From Burkholderiaceae bacterium (GTDB taxonomy: Bacteria > Pseudomonadota > Gammaproteobacteria > Burkholderiales > Burkholderiaceae_A), in contig VERJ01000018.1 in NCBI GenBank assembly GCA_018882795.1, positions 1 through 38,792 on the forward strand: DNA of 38,792 nucleotides, given 5' to 3'. The position numbers were made by a program, and so were the translations under genes. The notes beneath the pieces were generated by a model. It made no database searches and was not told where the DNA came from. It saw only the letters and a program-made list of their open reading frames with translations. Within the stretch, counting starts at the first letter, position 1; each line of letters starts with the position of its first letter. Below, piece after piece: positions 1 through 8,051 of the stretch.

Positions 1-364
1 TCTGGCCCTGTTACAGACCCAGCAAAGTCAGGCCGCCGATTGGCTGCTGCCCCTGCTGGAGTCTGGCCAGGTGGATCCCATTAAATGGGCGGAGAAGGGC
101 GGCAAATCGCCACCAGGGGATGCGCTGGAGCTGTTGATGCGCTGGATGACTGATTGCGGCCGGGTCCGAGAGGGGCTTTCCGCACGCTCATTTTCTGATC
201 GTGCGCCAGCACTTCGTGATCAGGCTCTGCGGATTCGCTCGCCCCAGCACTGGACACAGACCATGGCCGAGATTCAAAGAATGCGCGCCGTGGCCGAGCA
301 TCCGCTCAACCCCAGGTTGTTCTATGAATCCATTTTTGATCGGTATCGACGGGCACTGATATAG
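1..364 (+). CDS. holB: DNA polymerase III subunit delta' (HolB), C-terminal fragment
   Basis: The reading frame is open from base 2 and stops at TAG 362-364, so only about the last 120 residues are present and the start lies before the window. The translation is helical and ends in AEHPLNPRLFYESIFDRY. This resembles the typical end of the betaproteobacterial clamp-loader delta' subunit, where an HPLNPRLF-like motif closes the collar domain. The subunit is part of the clamp loader that places the beta sliding clamp on DNA. The ATPase-like N-terminal domain is not in view, so the call rests on the C-terminal motif and on tatD lying immediately downstream, a common neighbour of holB. The stop codon overlaps the first base of a 25-base repeat. 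Confidence 0.75.
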   Translation, partial: LALLQTQQSQAADWLLPLLESGQVDPIKWAEKGGKSPPGDALELLMRWMTDCGRVREGLSARSFSDRAPALRDQALRIRSPQHWTQTMAEIQRMRAVAEHPLNPRLFYESIFDRYRRALI

Positions 365-388
365 GTGTCTGACACCGCGCCTGACACC
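364..388. repeat. Dispersed 25-bp repeat, single arm
   Basis: The element contains the near-palindrome GGTGTCTGACACC (364-376), then GCGC, then CTGACACC. It matches the right arm of the inverted repeat at 15473-15497 at 24 of 25 positions, the only difference being C for T at 378. It lies in the 42-base gap between holB and tatD. The two copies are about 15 kb apart between unrelated genes, which suggests a dispersed element such as a REP-like unit or a protein-binding site rather than chance. Confidence 0.75.
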
Positions 389-406
389 TCAAGTTAAACT
401 CAATGC

Positions 407-2062
407 ATGTCAGTTGAATTCATTGATTCCCATTGCCACCTGAACTACCCCGGACTTGTCGAGGACACGGCCGGCGTGCTGGCGCGTATGCGGGCAGCCG
501 GTGTTGTCAGGGCGCTTAATATTTGCACCACGCTGGAGGAAGCTGCCAGTGTGATCCGTCTGGCGCAACAGCATGAGTTCCTTTTTGCCTCCGTGGGTGT
601 GCATCCGGATAACCTTGGCGTTCAAGAGCCCACCGTTGACGATTTGGTCAAGCTTGCGCAGGACCCCAAAGTGGTTGCGATTGGGGAAACCGGCTTGGAT
701 TACTACCGCCGGGAGGGCGATGGCAAAGAGGGTGACTTTGAATGGCAGCGCGAACGCTTCCGCACCCATATTCGTGCAGCGAAAAAATTAAAAAAACCGC
801 TGATCATCCATACCCGCGAGGCCGCCGCCGACACGCTGCGCATCCTGAGAGAAGAGGGCGCTGAAGAGGTGGGCGGTGTGATGCACTGTTTCACCGAGTC
901 TGTAGAGGTGGCACGCGCTGCGATTGAGATGAACTTTTTGATCTCGCTTTCTGGCATCGTGACCTTTAAGAATGCCAAGCAGGTGCATGCGGTCGCCTGT
1001 GAGATTCCTCTTGAACACCTGATGATTGAAACCGATGCCCCATTTCTTGCGCCTGCGCCCCATCGGGGTAAGGTAAATGAGCCCTCCTATGTGGTGTTTG
1101 TCGCCCAGAGGATTGCTGAACTCAAGAGTGTGCCGGTTGCGCAGGTGGCTCAGGCCACCAGTGCAAACTTCAGGCGCTTCGCCAGTGCGAGTCTCACTCC
1201 TGTAAAAAAAGCCTTCGTCGCACACGCCATCTCGGCATTGTTCGCGGTCTGCATGCTGGCAGCACATGCCACATTCGCCCCCCCGGCCGTGGCCCGCGAT
1301 GCGCTGCAGGCGTTCGGCCTCGCGGTGCGGGCCAATGACACATGGTTTATCAACCGAATGCCTCAATTGGGTCTGGATACCCGCACGCGCGACGATCTGC
1401 GTAACAACCTGCTGATGATCGCCATCCGGGATGATGGAGAGCCGTTCGCTTTGGCGTTGCTCCGACAGAGGCGCTGGCAGGCCAAAGAGGTCCTTGATAC
1501 CGAGAATCAGCTCGGGGAAACGGCGCTGATGCTCGCCGCACTGAAAGGCTCTGAAATGGCCGTAGAGCGGCTGATAACCCTTGGTGCTGACGTCAATCGG
1601 GCAGGGTGGTCCGCCCTGCACTATGCGGCCACATCCGGCCACGCCGGGATCATTCGGCTGCTGGTCGAGAAGAGTGCCTTTGTGGATGCCGCCAGTCCCA
1701 ATGGCACCACCCCGCTGATGATGGCGGCCCGGTTTAACCACCGGCATGCAGTGGAGGCGCTTATCGAATTGGGCGCCGACCCAACGCTCACCAACCAGGA
1801 GGGTCTGACGGCCCGTGGCTATGCCGATGGCAACAACAACGGCAATCTTGCGTTTTGGCTACAGATTCAGGAAATTTCTTTTGCAAACAAATACTTGCGA
1901 AACCTTCCTGATGTGTCACCTGATGCTACTTTAGATGACATCGTCATTCAGTCCGGAGGTGAAGTCGTCACCGCCGCGCCAAGTGCCAGTGGCCGCAAAG
2001 GCGATACACCGGTCGATGTTCCCGCCGGCAGTGGGGTGGAGGTTTTTAAGGGAATCGAATAG
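407..2062 (+). CDS. tatD: TatD-family metal-dependent hydrolase fused to an ankyrin-repeat domain
   Basis: Residues 1-258 are a full TatD nuclease TIM barrel. All expected metal ligands are visible: H9 and H11 in DSHCH, E94 in GETGLDY, H135 in IIHTREA, H160 in MHCF and D210 in ETDAPF. A normal TatD would end near NFRRF (253-257). Here the frame continues through VKKAFVAHAISALFAVCMLAAHA (266-288), which looks like a Sec signal peptide with a possible cleavage zone near APPAVA (291-296). About 70 residues follow, then three to four ankyrin repeats (about 369-480) and a low-complexity tail. In related bacteria I would expect an exported ankyrin protein as a separate gene. No in-frame start lies just before the signal-like segment; the nearest are GTG 1145 and ATG 1253. 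The product may be a true fusion or two genes joined by a small change near the A7 run at 1204-1210. Confidence 0.85.
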   Translation: MSVEFIDSHCHLNYPGLVEDTAGVLARMRAAGVVRALNICTTLEEAASVIRLAQQHEFLFASVGVHPDNLGVQEPTVDDLVKLAQDPKVVAIGETGLDYYRREGDGKEGDFEWQRERFRTHIRAAKKLKKPLIIHTREAAADTLRILREEGAEEVGGVMHCFTESVEVARAAIEMNFLISLSGIVTFKNAKQVHAVACEIPLEHLMIETDAPFLAPAPHRGKVNEPSYVVFVAQRIAELKSVPVAQVAQATSANFRRFASASLTPVKKAFVAHAISALFAVCMLAAHATFAPPAVARDALQAFGLAVRANDTWFINRMPQLGLDTRTRDDLRNNLLMIAIRDDGEPFALALLRQRRWQAKEVLDTENQLGETALMLAALKGSEMAVERLITLGADVNRAGWSALHYAATSGHAGIIRLLVEKSAFVDAASPNGTTPLMMAARFNHRHAVEALIELGADPTLTNQEGLTARGYADGNNNGNLAFWLQIQEISFANKYLRNLPDVSPDATLDDIVIQSGGEVVTAAPSASGRKGDTPVDVPAGSGVEVFKGIE

Positions 2063-2140
2063 GCAGTGTCAGTCTGTGCGTAGCGATGGCCCATTAGTCT
2101 TATGTCGCATAATGTGTATTATGTAAACTGTAGCGGAAAT

Positions 2141-2170
2141 GAAAAAGGCCGCTTCACAACGGCCCTTTCC
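2141..2170 (-). terminator. Intrinsic terminator after bktB
   Basis: On the minus strand the sequence forms stem GGCCG, 8-base loop, CGGCC (2164-2160 with 2151-2147), followed by five Ts (2146-2142). It sits 20 bases after the bktB stop. The A run on the other flank means it could also act, more weakly, on the converging tatD transcript. Confidence 0.65.
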
Positions 2171-2189
2171 CCCGCCTTAGTTCAAGCGA

Positions 2190-3365
2190 TCAGATCCGCT
2201 CAAATATCGCGGCAATACCTTGTCCGCCACCGATACACATCGTGACCAACGCGTATTTGCCGTTGACCCGATGCAGTTCATGAATTGCTTTGGTGGCAAT
2301 CACCGCGCCAGAGGCACCCACGGGGTGACCCAATGCAATTGCACCGCCGTTGACATTGGTCTTTGCGGGATCCAGCCCCAGACCCTTGGTGACCGCAAGC
2401 GCCTGAGCGGCAAAGGCTTCGTTGGACTCGATCACATCGATCTTGTCGAGCGTGAGGCCGGCGCGCTGAAGTGCAATCTTGGATGAAGGAATCGGGCCCT
2501 CGCCCATGATTTCGTTGGGCACACCGGCAACCGCATACGATACCAGCCGCGCAATGGGCTTGTGTCCAGCATTCGCTGCCGCCTTTGCTTCGGCCAGAAC
2601 GAAAAACGATGCGCCATCGTTAATGCCCGATGCATTGCCAGCTGTGACCGTGCCTTCTTTTTTGAAGGCAGGTTTCATTTTGGCGAGTGCCTCCATGCTG
2701 GTGGCCTTAGGGTGTTCATCAGTATCGAAGACCACATCGCCCTTGCGGGTGGAGATGGTGATCGGTGCGATCTGTGACTTAAAGCGGCCTTCGGCGATGG
2801 CCTTGGCGGCACGGTTCTGCGATTCCAGCGCAAAAGCGTCTTGCTCTTCCCGTGTGATCTTCCATTTCACCGCCAGATTTTCTGCAGTGATGCCCATATG
2901 ACCCACACCGAAGGGGTCAGTGAGCGTGGCCACCATCATGTCCACCAGTTTGGTGTCGCCCATGCGTGCGCCTGTGCGCATAGCGGGAGAAAGATAACCA
3001 CCGCGCGACATGCTTTCGGTGCCGCCGCCCACGCCAAAATCGCAGTCGCCCAGCATGATGGCCTGCGATGTTGACACGATTGCCTGCAGGCCCGAGCCGC
3101 AGAGGCGATTCAGTGTGACCGCAACGGACTCCATGGAGAGGCCCGCATTGATTGCCGCCACCCGAGACACATAGGGCGAACGCGATTCGGTGGGAATGCA
3201 ATTGCCCACTGAGACATAGTTAATCTTTGCGGGATCAACGCCTGCGCGCTTGACCGCCTCTTTCATGACCAGGCCGCCAAGATCGGCAGGCTCCAGGCCC
3301 GACAATGTGCCCCCAAAGGCGCCCACTGCGGAACGCACAGCGCTTAGTACGACAACTTCTCTCAT
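2190..3365 (-). CDS. bktB: Beta-ketothiolase / acetyl-CoA acyltransferase (BktB-like)
   Basis: This is a thiolase that condenses acyl-CoAs to 3-ketoacyl-CoA, supplying the PHA pathway or acting in beta-oxidation. At 391 residues it has family length. The acylated cysteine is C89 (NRLCGSG), with H347 in [11 protein letters not shown] and C377 in TMCIGGGQG. The C-terminus [18 protein letters not shown] and the stretch ALVTMC resemble Cupriavidus BktB from memory, so I prefer BktB to PhaA. Its ATG overlaps the rimO stop (ATGA), so the two are translationally coupled. It lies beyond rimO rather than between phaC and phaB. PhaA-type activity is possible, because the two thiolases cannot be separated with certainty by eye. 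Confidence 0.88.
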   Translation of the reverse strand: MREVVVLSAVRSAVGAFGGTLSGLEPADLGGLVMKEAVKRAGVDPAKINYVSVGNCIPTESRSPYVSRVAAINAGLSMESVAVTLNRLCGSGLQAIVSTSQAIMLGDCDFGVGGGTESMSRGGYLSPAMRTGARMGDTKLVDMMVATLTDPFGVGHMGITAENLAVKWKITREEQDAFALESQNRAAKAIAEGRFKSQIAPITISTRKGDVVFDTDEHPKATSMEALAKMKPAFKKEGTVTAGNASGINDGASFFVLAEAKAAANAGHKPIARLVSYAVAGVPNEIMGEGPIPSSKIALQRAGLTLDKIDVIESNEAFAAQALAVTKGLGLDPAKTNVNGGAIALGHPVGASGAVIATKAIHELHRVNGKYALVTMCIGGGQGIAAIFERI

Positions 3366-4720
3366 GTGTTGGTCTCCCTTATAAAAATCGCTTCAAGATC
3401 ATGCTCATCAGAATCCACTACCTCTACAGTAGCGAACTCACCGATTCTTGCTGGTACCGGATGCCGGGAATTCGGATCTGGAAAAATCCGAACGATTCCG
3501 TCAATCTCCGGGGCATCTGCCATGGTACGCCCGATGAGCATTCCCTGCTCCGGGTCCGCATCATCCACCAGGACTTGGATTCTGCGCCCTATCCAGCGCG
3601 CAAGACGCGCTTCGGAGATCGCTGCCTGGGTCTGCATGAAACGCTCCTGACGCTCCAGGCGGATTTGTTCGGGAACGGGATTCGGCAGGCCATTGGCTGC
3701 GGCACCCTCGACGGGCGAATAAGCAAAACACCCCACCCGATCAAGCTGGGCTTCCTGTAAGAACGTCAGCAAGGTTTCGAATTCAGCCTCGGTCTCGCCG
3801 GGAAATCCCACGATGAACGTGCTGCGGATCGTGATGTCTGGGCAGACAGCCCGCCACGCCGCGATCCGCTCGAGGTTGCGCTCACCACTTGCGGGCCGCT
3901 TCATTCTTTTTAAGACATCCGGGTGGGCGTGCTGAAACGGCACATCCAGATACGGCAGCACCAGGCCCTGGGCCATCAGCGGCAGGATCTCATCGACATG
4001 CGGATAGGGATAGACATAGTGCAGTCTTACCCAGGCGCCAAGTCGACCCAATTCCTGGCAGAGCTCAGTCATGCGGGTGCGCACCGGTCGACCATTGACA
4101 AAGTCGGTGCGATATTTCAGATCCACTCCATAGGCGCTGGTGTCCTGCGAGATCACGAGGAGTTCTTTTACGCCCGCCTCCACCAGATTTTCCGCCTCGC
4201 GCATGACTTCCCCGATGGGCCGGGACACCAGATCCCCGCGCATGCTGGGAATGATGCAAAAGCTACAACGATGATTACAACCCTCGGAAATTTTCAGATA
4301 GGCATAGTGCCGTGGAGTGAGTCGAATGCCCTGCTTGGGCACGAGATCAGTAAATGGATCGTGAGGCTTGGGCAGATGCTGGTGCACAGCCTGCATGACT
4401 TCTTCGGTGGCATGCGGCCCTGTCACCGACAAAACCTTGGGATGCAGCTCTTGCACCAGATTGGCCCCCGACGCAGAGGTCTTCGCGCCCAGGCATCCCG
4501 TCACAATCACCTTGCCGTTTTCGGTAAGTGCCTCACCGATCGCATCCAGACTCTCCTGCACAGCGTCGTCGATAAAGCCGCAGGTGTTCACCACCACCAA
4601 GTCTGCACCCTCGTAATCAGGAGCGATGTCGTAACCCTCGGCCCGCAACTGTGTGAGGATACGTTCCGAGTCGACGAGCGCCTTCGGACAGCCGAGCGAG
4701 ACAAAGCCAACAGTTGGCAT
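3362..4720 (-). CDS. rimO: Ribosomal protein S12 methylthiotransferase RimO
   Basis: RimO is a radical-SAM enzyme that adds a methylthio group to an aspartate of ribosomal protein S12. The N-terminal MTTase domain carries cluster cysteines C11 ([12 protein letters not shown]), C47 (NTCGFI) and C76 (TGCLGA). The radical-SAM motif CNHRCSFC gives C148, C152 and C155. The last 65 or so residues have the character of a TRAM domain. The CPKALVDSE and [17 protein letters not shown] signatures separate RimO from the tRNA enzyme MiaB. The length of 452 residues is normal. It lies between phaR and bktB, an arrangement I recall from some Burkholderiales PHA loci. Confidence 0.95.
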   Translation of the reverse strand: MPTVGFVSLGCPKALVDSERILTQLRAEGYDIAPDYEGADLVVVNTCGFIDDAVQESLDAIGEALTENGKVIVTGCLGAKTSASGANLVQELHPKVLSVTGPHATEEVMQAVHQHLPKPHDPFTDLVPKQGIRLTPRHYAYLKISEGCNHRCSFCIIPSMRGDLVSRPIGEVMREAENLVEAGVKELLVISQDTSAYGVDLKYRTDFVNGRPVRTRMTELCQELGRLGAWVRLHYVYPYPHVDEILPLMAQGLVLPYLDVPFQHAHPDVLKRMKRPASGERNLERIAAWRAVCPDITIRSTFIVGFPGETEAEFETLLTFLQEAQLDRVGCFAYSPVEGAAANGLPNPVPEQIRLERQERFMQTQAAISEARLARWIGRRIQVLVDDADPEQGMLIGRTMADAPEIDGIVRIFPDPNSRHPVPARIGEFATVEVVDSDEHDLEAIFIRETNT

Positions 4721-4805
4721 GGCGCTAGTGGGTCATCGCAAGGCGTGATACGCCGCAGCGATCTTCGGTCGGTGGGTTACCAAGCTTCGCTCCCAAAAAC
4801 AGGGG

Positions 4806-4829
4806 TAAAAGCGCCCATTGTCGGCGCTA
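4806..4829 (-). terminator. Probable intrinsic terminator after phaR
   Basis: Read on the minus strand, AGCGCC (4828-4823), a 7-base loop and GGCGCT (4815-4810) form a 6-bp stem followed by a short T-rich stretch (4810-4807). It begins 2 bases after the phaR stop codon. The T tract is only four bases, so termination may be partial. Confidence 0.55.
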
Positions 4830-4830
4830 A

Positions 4831-5391
4831 TCAGTCGTCCTTCTTCGCAGCACCAGACCCGGGAAACTGGAACCCTTGGAGCATAGACTGGGTATTCTTC
4901 TGCATTTGATCTTGCATTTGCATGAAGACATTCTTGCTTTGCTCGATGTAGTTGGACATCAGGTTCTGCATCATCGGAGCCTGGCCCTGAAGAAACTGTG
5001 ACCACGCGTCCGCCGAGGGAAAGGCGCCCTTGTTATCCGCCAGCTTGCGGGATTGCTCCTGAAGGCTGCTTTGAATCTCTGTAAAGGCCTGGATGTTTTT
5101 CTCCAAGTAGTCGCCCATCATGCCCTGCATCGCATTGCCATAGAACCGAATCACCTGCGATAGCATCGGCGCCGAGAACATCGGCGCCCCACCCGACTCT
5201 TCATCAAGAATAATCTGAAGCAGGATGCTTCGCGTAAGGTCTTCGGACGATTTGGCATCCACCACAGTGAAGGCCTCCCCACTCAGCACCAGCTGCTTAA
5301 CGTCAGCCAGCGTGATGTAGGTGCTGGTCTGCGTGTCGTAGAGCCGACGGTTGGGATACTTCTTGATGAGGCGAGGAGTCGATTCAGTCAT
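4831..5391 (-). CDS. phaR: Polyhydroxyalkanoate synthesis repressor PhaR
   Basis: PhaR represses phasin and PHA genes until it is titrated off DNA by nascent PHA granules. Residues 5-65 match the PHB/PHA accumulation regulator DNA-binding domain (RLIKKYPNRRLYDTQTSTYITL). Residues about 70-110 match the granule-binding domain (GAPMFSAPMLSQVIRFYGNAMQGMMGDYLEKN). The C-terminal third is rich in glutamine and methionine with helical character and ends GSGAAKKDD. The length of 186 residues fits the family. It lies 56 bases downstream of phaB on the same strand. Confidence 0.94.
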   Translation of the reverse strand: MTESTPRLIKKYPNRRLYDTQTSTYITLADVKQLVLSGEAFTVVDAKSSEDLTRSILLQIILDEESGGAPMFSAPMLSQVIRFYGNAMQGMMGDYLEKNIQAFTEIQSSLQEQSRKLADNKGAFPSADAWSQFLQGQAPMMQNLMSNYIEQSKNVFMQMQDQMQKNTQSMLQGFQFPGSGAAKKDD

Positions 5392-5447
5392 AAGTAGTCA
5401 CAGCTTTTCAGAGTCAATAAAACTTTAAATCACTTCGGCGCAGTGCC

Positions 5448-6185
5448 TTAGCTCATGTGCAAACCGCCATTGAGCGAGAAGTCAGCGCCTGTGGCGAAGC
5501 CACCATCCTCCGAGGCGATCCAAGACACCATGGATCCGATTTCCTCTGGAGTACCAAGGCGCTTCACGGGGATCGTGGCCACAATCTTCTCCAAGACCTC
5601 AGGCTTAATTGCGCGGACCATGTCGGTGCCGATATAGCCGGGTGACACGGTGTTCACCGTCACGCCCTTGGCGGCCAACTCCTGGGCAAGCGCCATAGTA
5701 AAGCCATGAATCCCTGCCTTGGCAGTCGAATAGTTGGTCTGTCCGAACTGGCCTTTCTGGCCGTTCACCGAAGAGATGTTGATGATGCGGCCCCAGCCTT
5801 TTGCGGCCATGCCCTCCACCACCTGCTTGGTCACGTTAAACAGGCTGTTGAGGTTGGTATCAATCACCTCATCCCAGGCGGCACGGGTCATTTTCAGAAA
5901 CATCCCGTCGCGGGTAATGCCAGCGTTGTTCACCAGAATATCCGGATTACCGTGCTCGGCCTTGACTTTGTTGAAGGCCTCTACTGTTGATTCCCAATCG
6001 CCCACATTACCAACCGAAGCATAGAAGGTGTAGCCGGCGGCTTTTTGCTCGGCGAGCCATTTGGTGTAATCCCGGGTTGGGCCACAGCCGGCGATCACCT
6101 TGTGGCCGGCATCGTGCAACTTCTGGCAAATCGAAGTGCCAATACCGCCCATGCCGCCGGTAACGTATGCGATGCGTTGTGTCAT
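5448..6185 (-). CDS. phaB: Acetoacetyl-CoA reductase PhaB
   Basis: PhaB is an NADPH-dependent short-chain dehydrogenase making (R)-3-hydroxybutyryl-CoA for PHA synthase. The cofactor motif TGGMGGIG is at 9-16, NNAG at 86-89, catalytic S138/S139 in the INISSVNGQKGQFGQTNYS region, and YxxxK at Y152 and K156. INISSVNGQKGQ is characteristic of PhaB within the SDR family. The start is supported by GGAG eight bases upstream. It follows phaC by 42 bases and precedes phaR, giving the compact order phaC-phaB-phaR without a thiolase in between. Confidence 0.95.
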   Translation of the reverse strand: MTQRIAYVTGGMGGIGTSICQKLHDAGHKVIAGCGPTRDYTKWLAEQKAAGYTFYASVGNVGDWESTVEAFNKVKAEHGNPDILVNNAGITRDGMFLKMTRAAWDEVIDTNLNSLFNVTKQVVEGMAAKGWGRIINISSVNGQKGQFGQTNYSTAKAGIHGFTMALAQELAAKGVTVNTVSPGYIGTDMVRAIKPEVLEKIVATIPVKRLGTPEEIGSMVSWIASEDGGFATGADFSLNGGLHMS

Positions 6186-6227
6186 GTTGTCTTCTCCTAG
6201 GATTTAATTGTTATTAATTCAAGCCAC

Positions 6228-7979
6228 TTAGTTGGTACTGATGCGCACTTTCACATAGCTGCCCGGCGCCGGTTCAATCGGCTTATAAACACCGCCGCCT
6301 GCCACTGTGGGTGCCGGCACCATCTCACCGCGTTTGTTCTCAAGCCAATTGGCCCAGTCATTCCACCAGCTGCCCGGCATCTCGGTCGCAGACTCGAGCC
6401 ACTCTTGTGGCGAGGCAGCGGGCTGCTCGTTGACCCAGTAGCTACGCTTATTTTTTGATGCGGGATTGATCGAACCCGCGATATGTCCGCTGGCACCCAG
6501 TACATAACGCTTCGGGCCACCGAGTGCCATGGCCGATACCCAGGCTGCATCCCAGGGCACGATGTGATCCTCGCGGGCCCCCATGGCATATACCGGTACA
6601 GTGATTGATGAGAGATCCATTTTCTCTCCCGCCACCGTAAGACGATTCTTCTTCACCAGGTTGTTTTCCAGATACATGTTGCGCAGGTACCAGGCATAGA
6701 AAGGCCCTGGCAGATTGGTGCTGTCTGAGTTCCAGTAAAGCAGATCAAAAGGTACCGGCTTTTCACCCTTCAGATAGTTACTCACCACATAGTTCCAGAC
6801 CAGGTCGTTGGGCCGCAGAAACGAAAATGTGCTGGCCAGCTCAGTGCCTTTTAACAAACCGCCCTTTGCCAGCTGCTGCTCGCGCATCTGAATCTGTTGC
6901 TCATCGATAAAGACATCCAGCACCCCGGTATTCGAGAAATCCAGCAGGCTGGTCATCAGCGTGAAGCTGTTGACCTTGTCTTCCTTGCGGGCAGCCAAAG
7001 CAGCCAAGGCAGTCGCCGCGATCGTGCCGCCGATACAGAACCCCAGCACATTGGTCCTGGGCTGTCCGGTGATTTCAAGCACCACATCGATAGCCTTTAA
7101 TACCCCCTGTTCAATGTAATCATCCCAGGTGAGTTTGCTTTGTTCGTCTTGCTCATTGATCCAGGAGACCAGAAAAAGCGTGTGTCCTTGATCGACTGTG
7201 AACTTCACCAGGGAGCTGCTCTGCTGCAGGTCCATGATGTAGAACTTATTGATGCTGGGGGGCACAAACAGCATCGGGATCGCCCCCACTTTCTCCGTGG
7301 CGGGTTTGTATTGGATCAGCTGAAAGAGTTTGTTCTGAAAAACCACCTCACCCGGTGTGACCGCAACATTTTTGCCAATTTCAAAAGCCGTTTCGTCGGT
7401 CTGTGAGATGCGCCCCTTGCGCATGTCCTGCACCAGGTTCTCAATGCCAGAGCGCAGGCTTTCGCCCTGAGACGCCACCATCTTCTGCTGCACTTCGGGA
7501 TTCGTGGCAAAGAAATTCGCGGGCGATGTTGCATCAATCCACTGCTGCACCATGAATTTCAGACGCGCATGGGTCTTCGGGTCGGTATCGACCGCATCCG
7601 TCATGGCATTGAGCGTGCGCGAATTCAGTACATAGAGCGCCGCAAGGCCTGAAAAATAGGAGTCCAACCAGGTTGGATTGTTAAAGCGCCGGTCCTGGGC
7701 GGCCATCTTGTCCATCTCGGGCTTGGAGACCAAAACCTTGCTGAGATCTTCTAGATACTGCTTCTGAATCGCCTGCATCTTCTCAGGCACAAACTGCATC
7801 ATGGGCAATTTAGGAATAGGTGGTAGCGCCATGGAGGGCTTACCACCGTCTTTTTTTTGCGCAACATCGCGGGCTGGTTTGGCCTGAGCCGATGGTGCAG
7901 CTGAGCTGCGCGCTGCTGCACCCTTTCTCGGCCGAATGCGCGGCTTGGCTGCTTTTTTATTTTCCTGATCGCGCTGCAT
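6228..7979 (-). CDS. phaC: Class I polyhydroxyalkanoate synthase PhaC
   Basis: PhaC polymerises (R)-3-hydroxyacyl-CoA into PHA at the granule surface. From the chosen ATG it is 583 residues, close to the Cupriavidus enzyme. The lipase-like box GFCIGG gives catalytic C315, with D471 in GAREDHIVPW and H499 in GASGHIAGSINP, all near the expected positions. The first 50 residues are basic, rich in alanine and proline, and probably disordered. The ATG at 7979 is preferred over an upstream TTG (8045) because a strong GGGAGGG lies about 9 bases before it. A candidate promoter also places transcription initiation downstream of that TTG. It lies downstream of pgeF. Confidence 0.96.
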   Translation of the reverse strand: MQRDQENKKAAKPRIRPRKGAAARSSAAPSAQAKPARDVAQKKDGGKPSMALPPIPKLPMMQFVPEKMQAIQKQYLEDLSKVLVSKPEMDKMAAQDRRFNNPTWLDSYFSGLAALYVLNSRTLNAMTDAVDTDPKTHARLKFMVQQWIDATSPANFFATNPEVQQKMVASQGESLRSGIENLVQDMRKGRISQTDETAFEIGKNVAVTPGEVVFQNKLFQLIQYKPATEKVGAIPMLFVPPSINKFYIMDLQQSSSLVKFTVDQGHTLFLVSWINEQDEQSKLTWDDYIEQGVLKAIDVVLEITGQPRTNVLGFCIGGTIAATALAALAARKEDKVNSFTLMTSLLDFSNTGVLDVFIDEQQIQMREQQLAKGGLLKGTELASTFSFLRPNDLVWNYVVSNYLKGEKPVPFDLLYWNSDSTNLPGPFYAWYLRNMYLENNLVKKNRLTVAGEKMDLSSITVPVYAMGAREDHIVPWDAAWVSAMALGGPKRYVLGASGHIAGSINPASKNKRSYWVNEQPAASPQEWLESATEMPGSWWNDWANWLENKRGEMVPAPTVAGGGVYKPIEPAPGSYVKVRISTN

Positions 7980-8015
7980 CAGCGTCGTCCCTCCCGAAGA
8001 ACTGTCTTTTAGGCC

Positions 8016-8045
8016 ATTCTGCATAGGCCGGATATGTAGTGTCAA
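8016..8045 (-). promoter_or_regulatory. Candidate phaC promoter
   Basis: On the minus strand a perfect -35 hexamer TTGACA (8045-8040) is followed after 18 bases by CAGAAT (8021-8016), which matches the -10 consensus at four of six positions. Initiation would fall near 8009, leaving a leader of about 30 bases with the phaC Shine-Dalgarno. The -35 is strong, the -10 weak. Confidence 0.35.
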
Positions 8046-8051
8046 ATTGAA

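Noticed and set aside
788-1747. 319-codon minus-strand open frame opposite the TatD-ankyrin gene
   Set aside because: The plus-strand frame has all TatD metal ligands and ankyrin motifs. The antisense translation has no recognisable domain.
3923-4909. 328-codon plus-strand open frame opposite rimO
   Set aside because: It is a shadow of rimO, rich in His, Arg and Gln as antisense frames here are, and it crosses the rimO-phaR gap.
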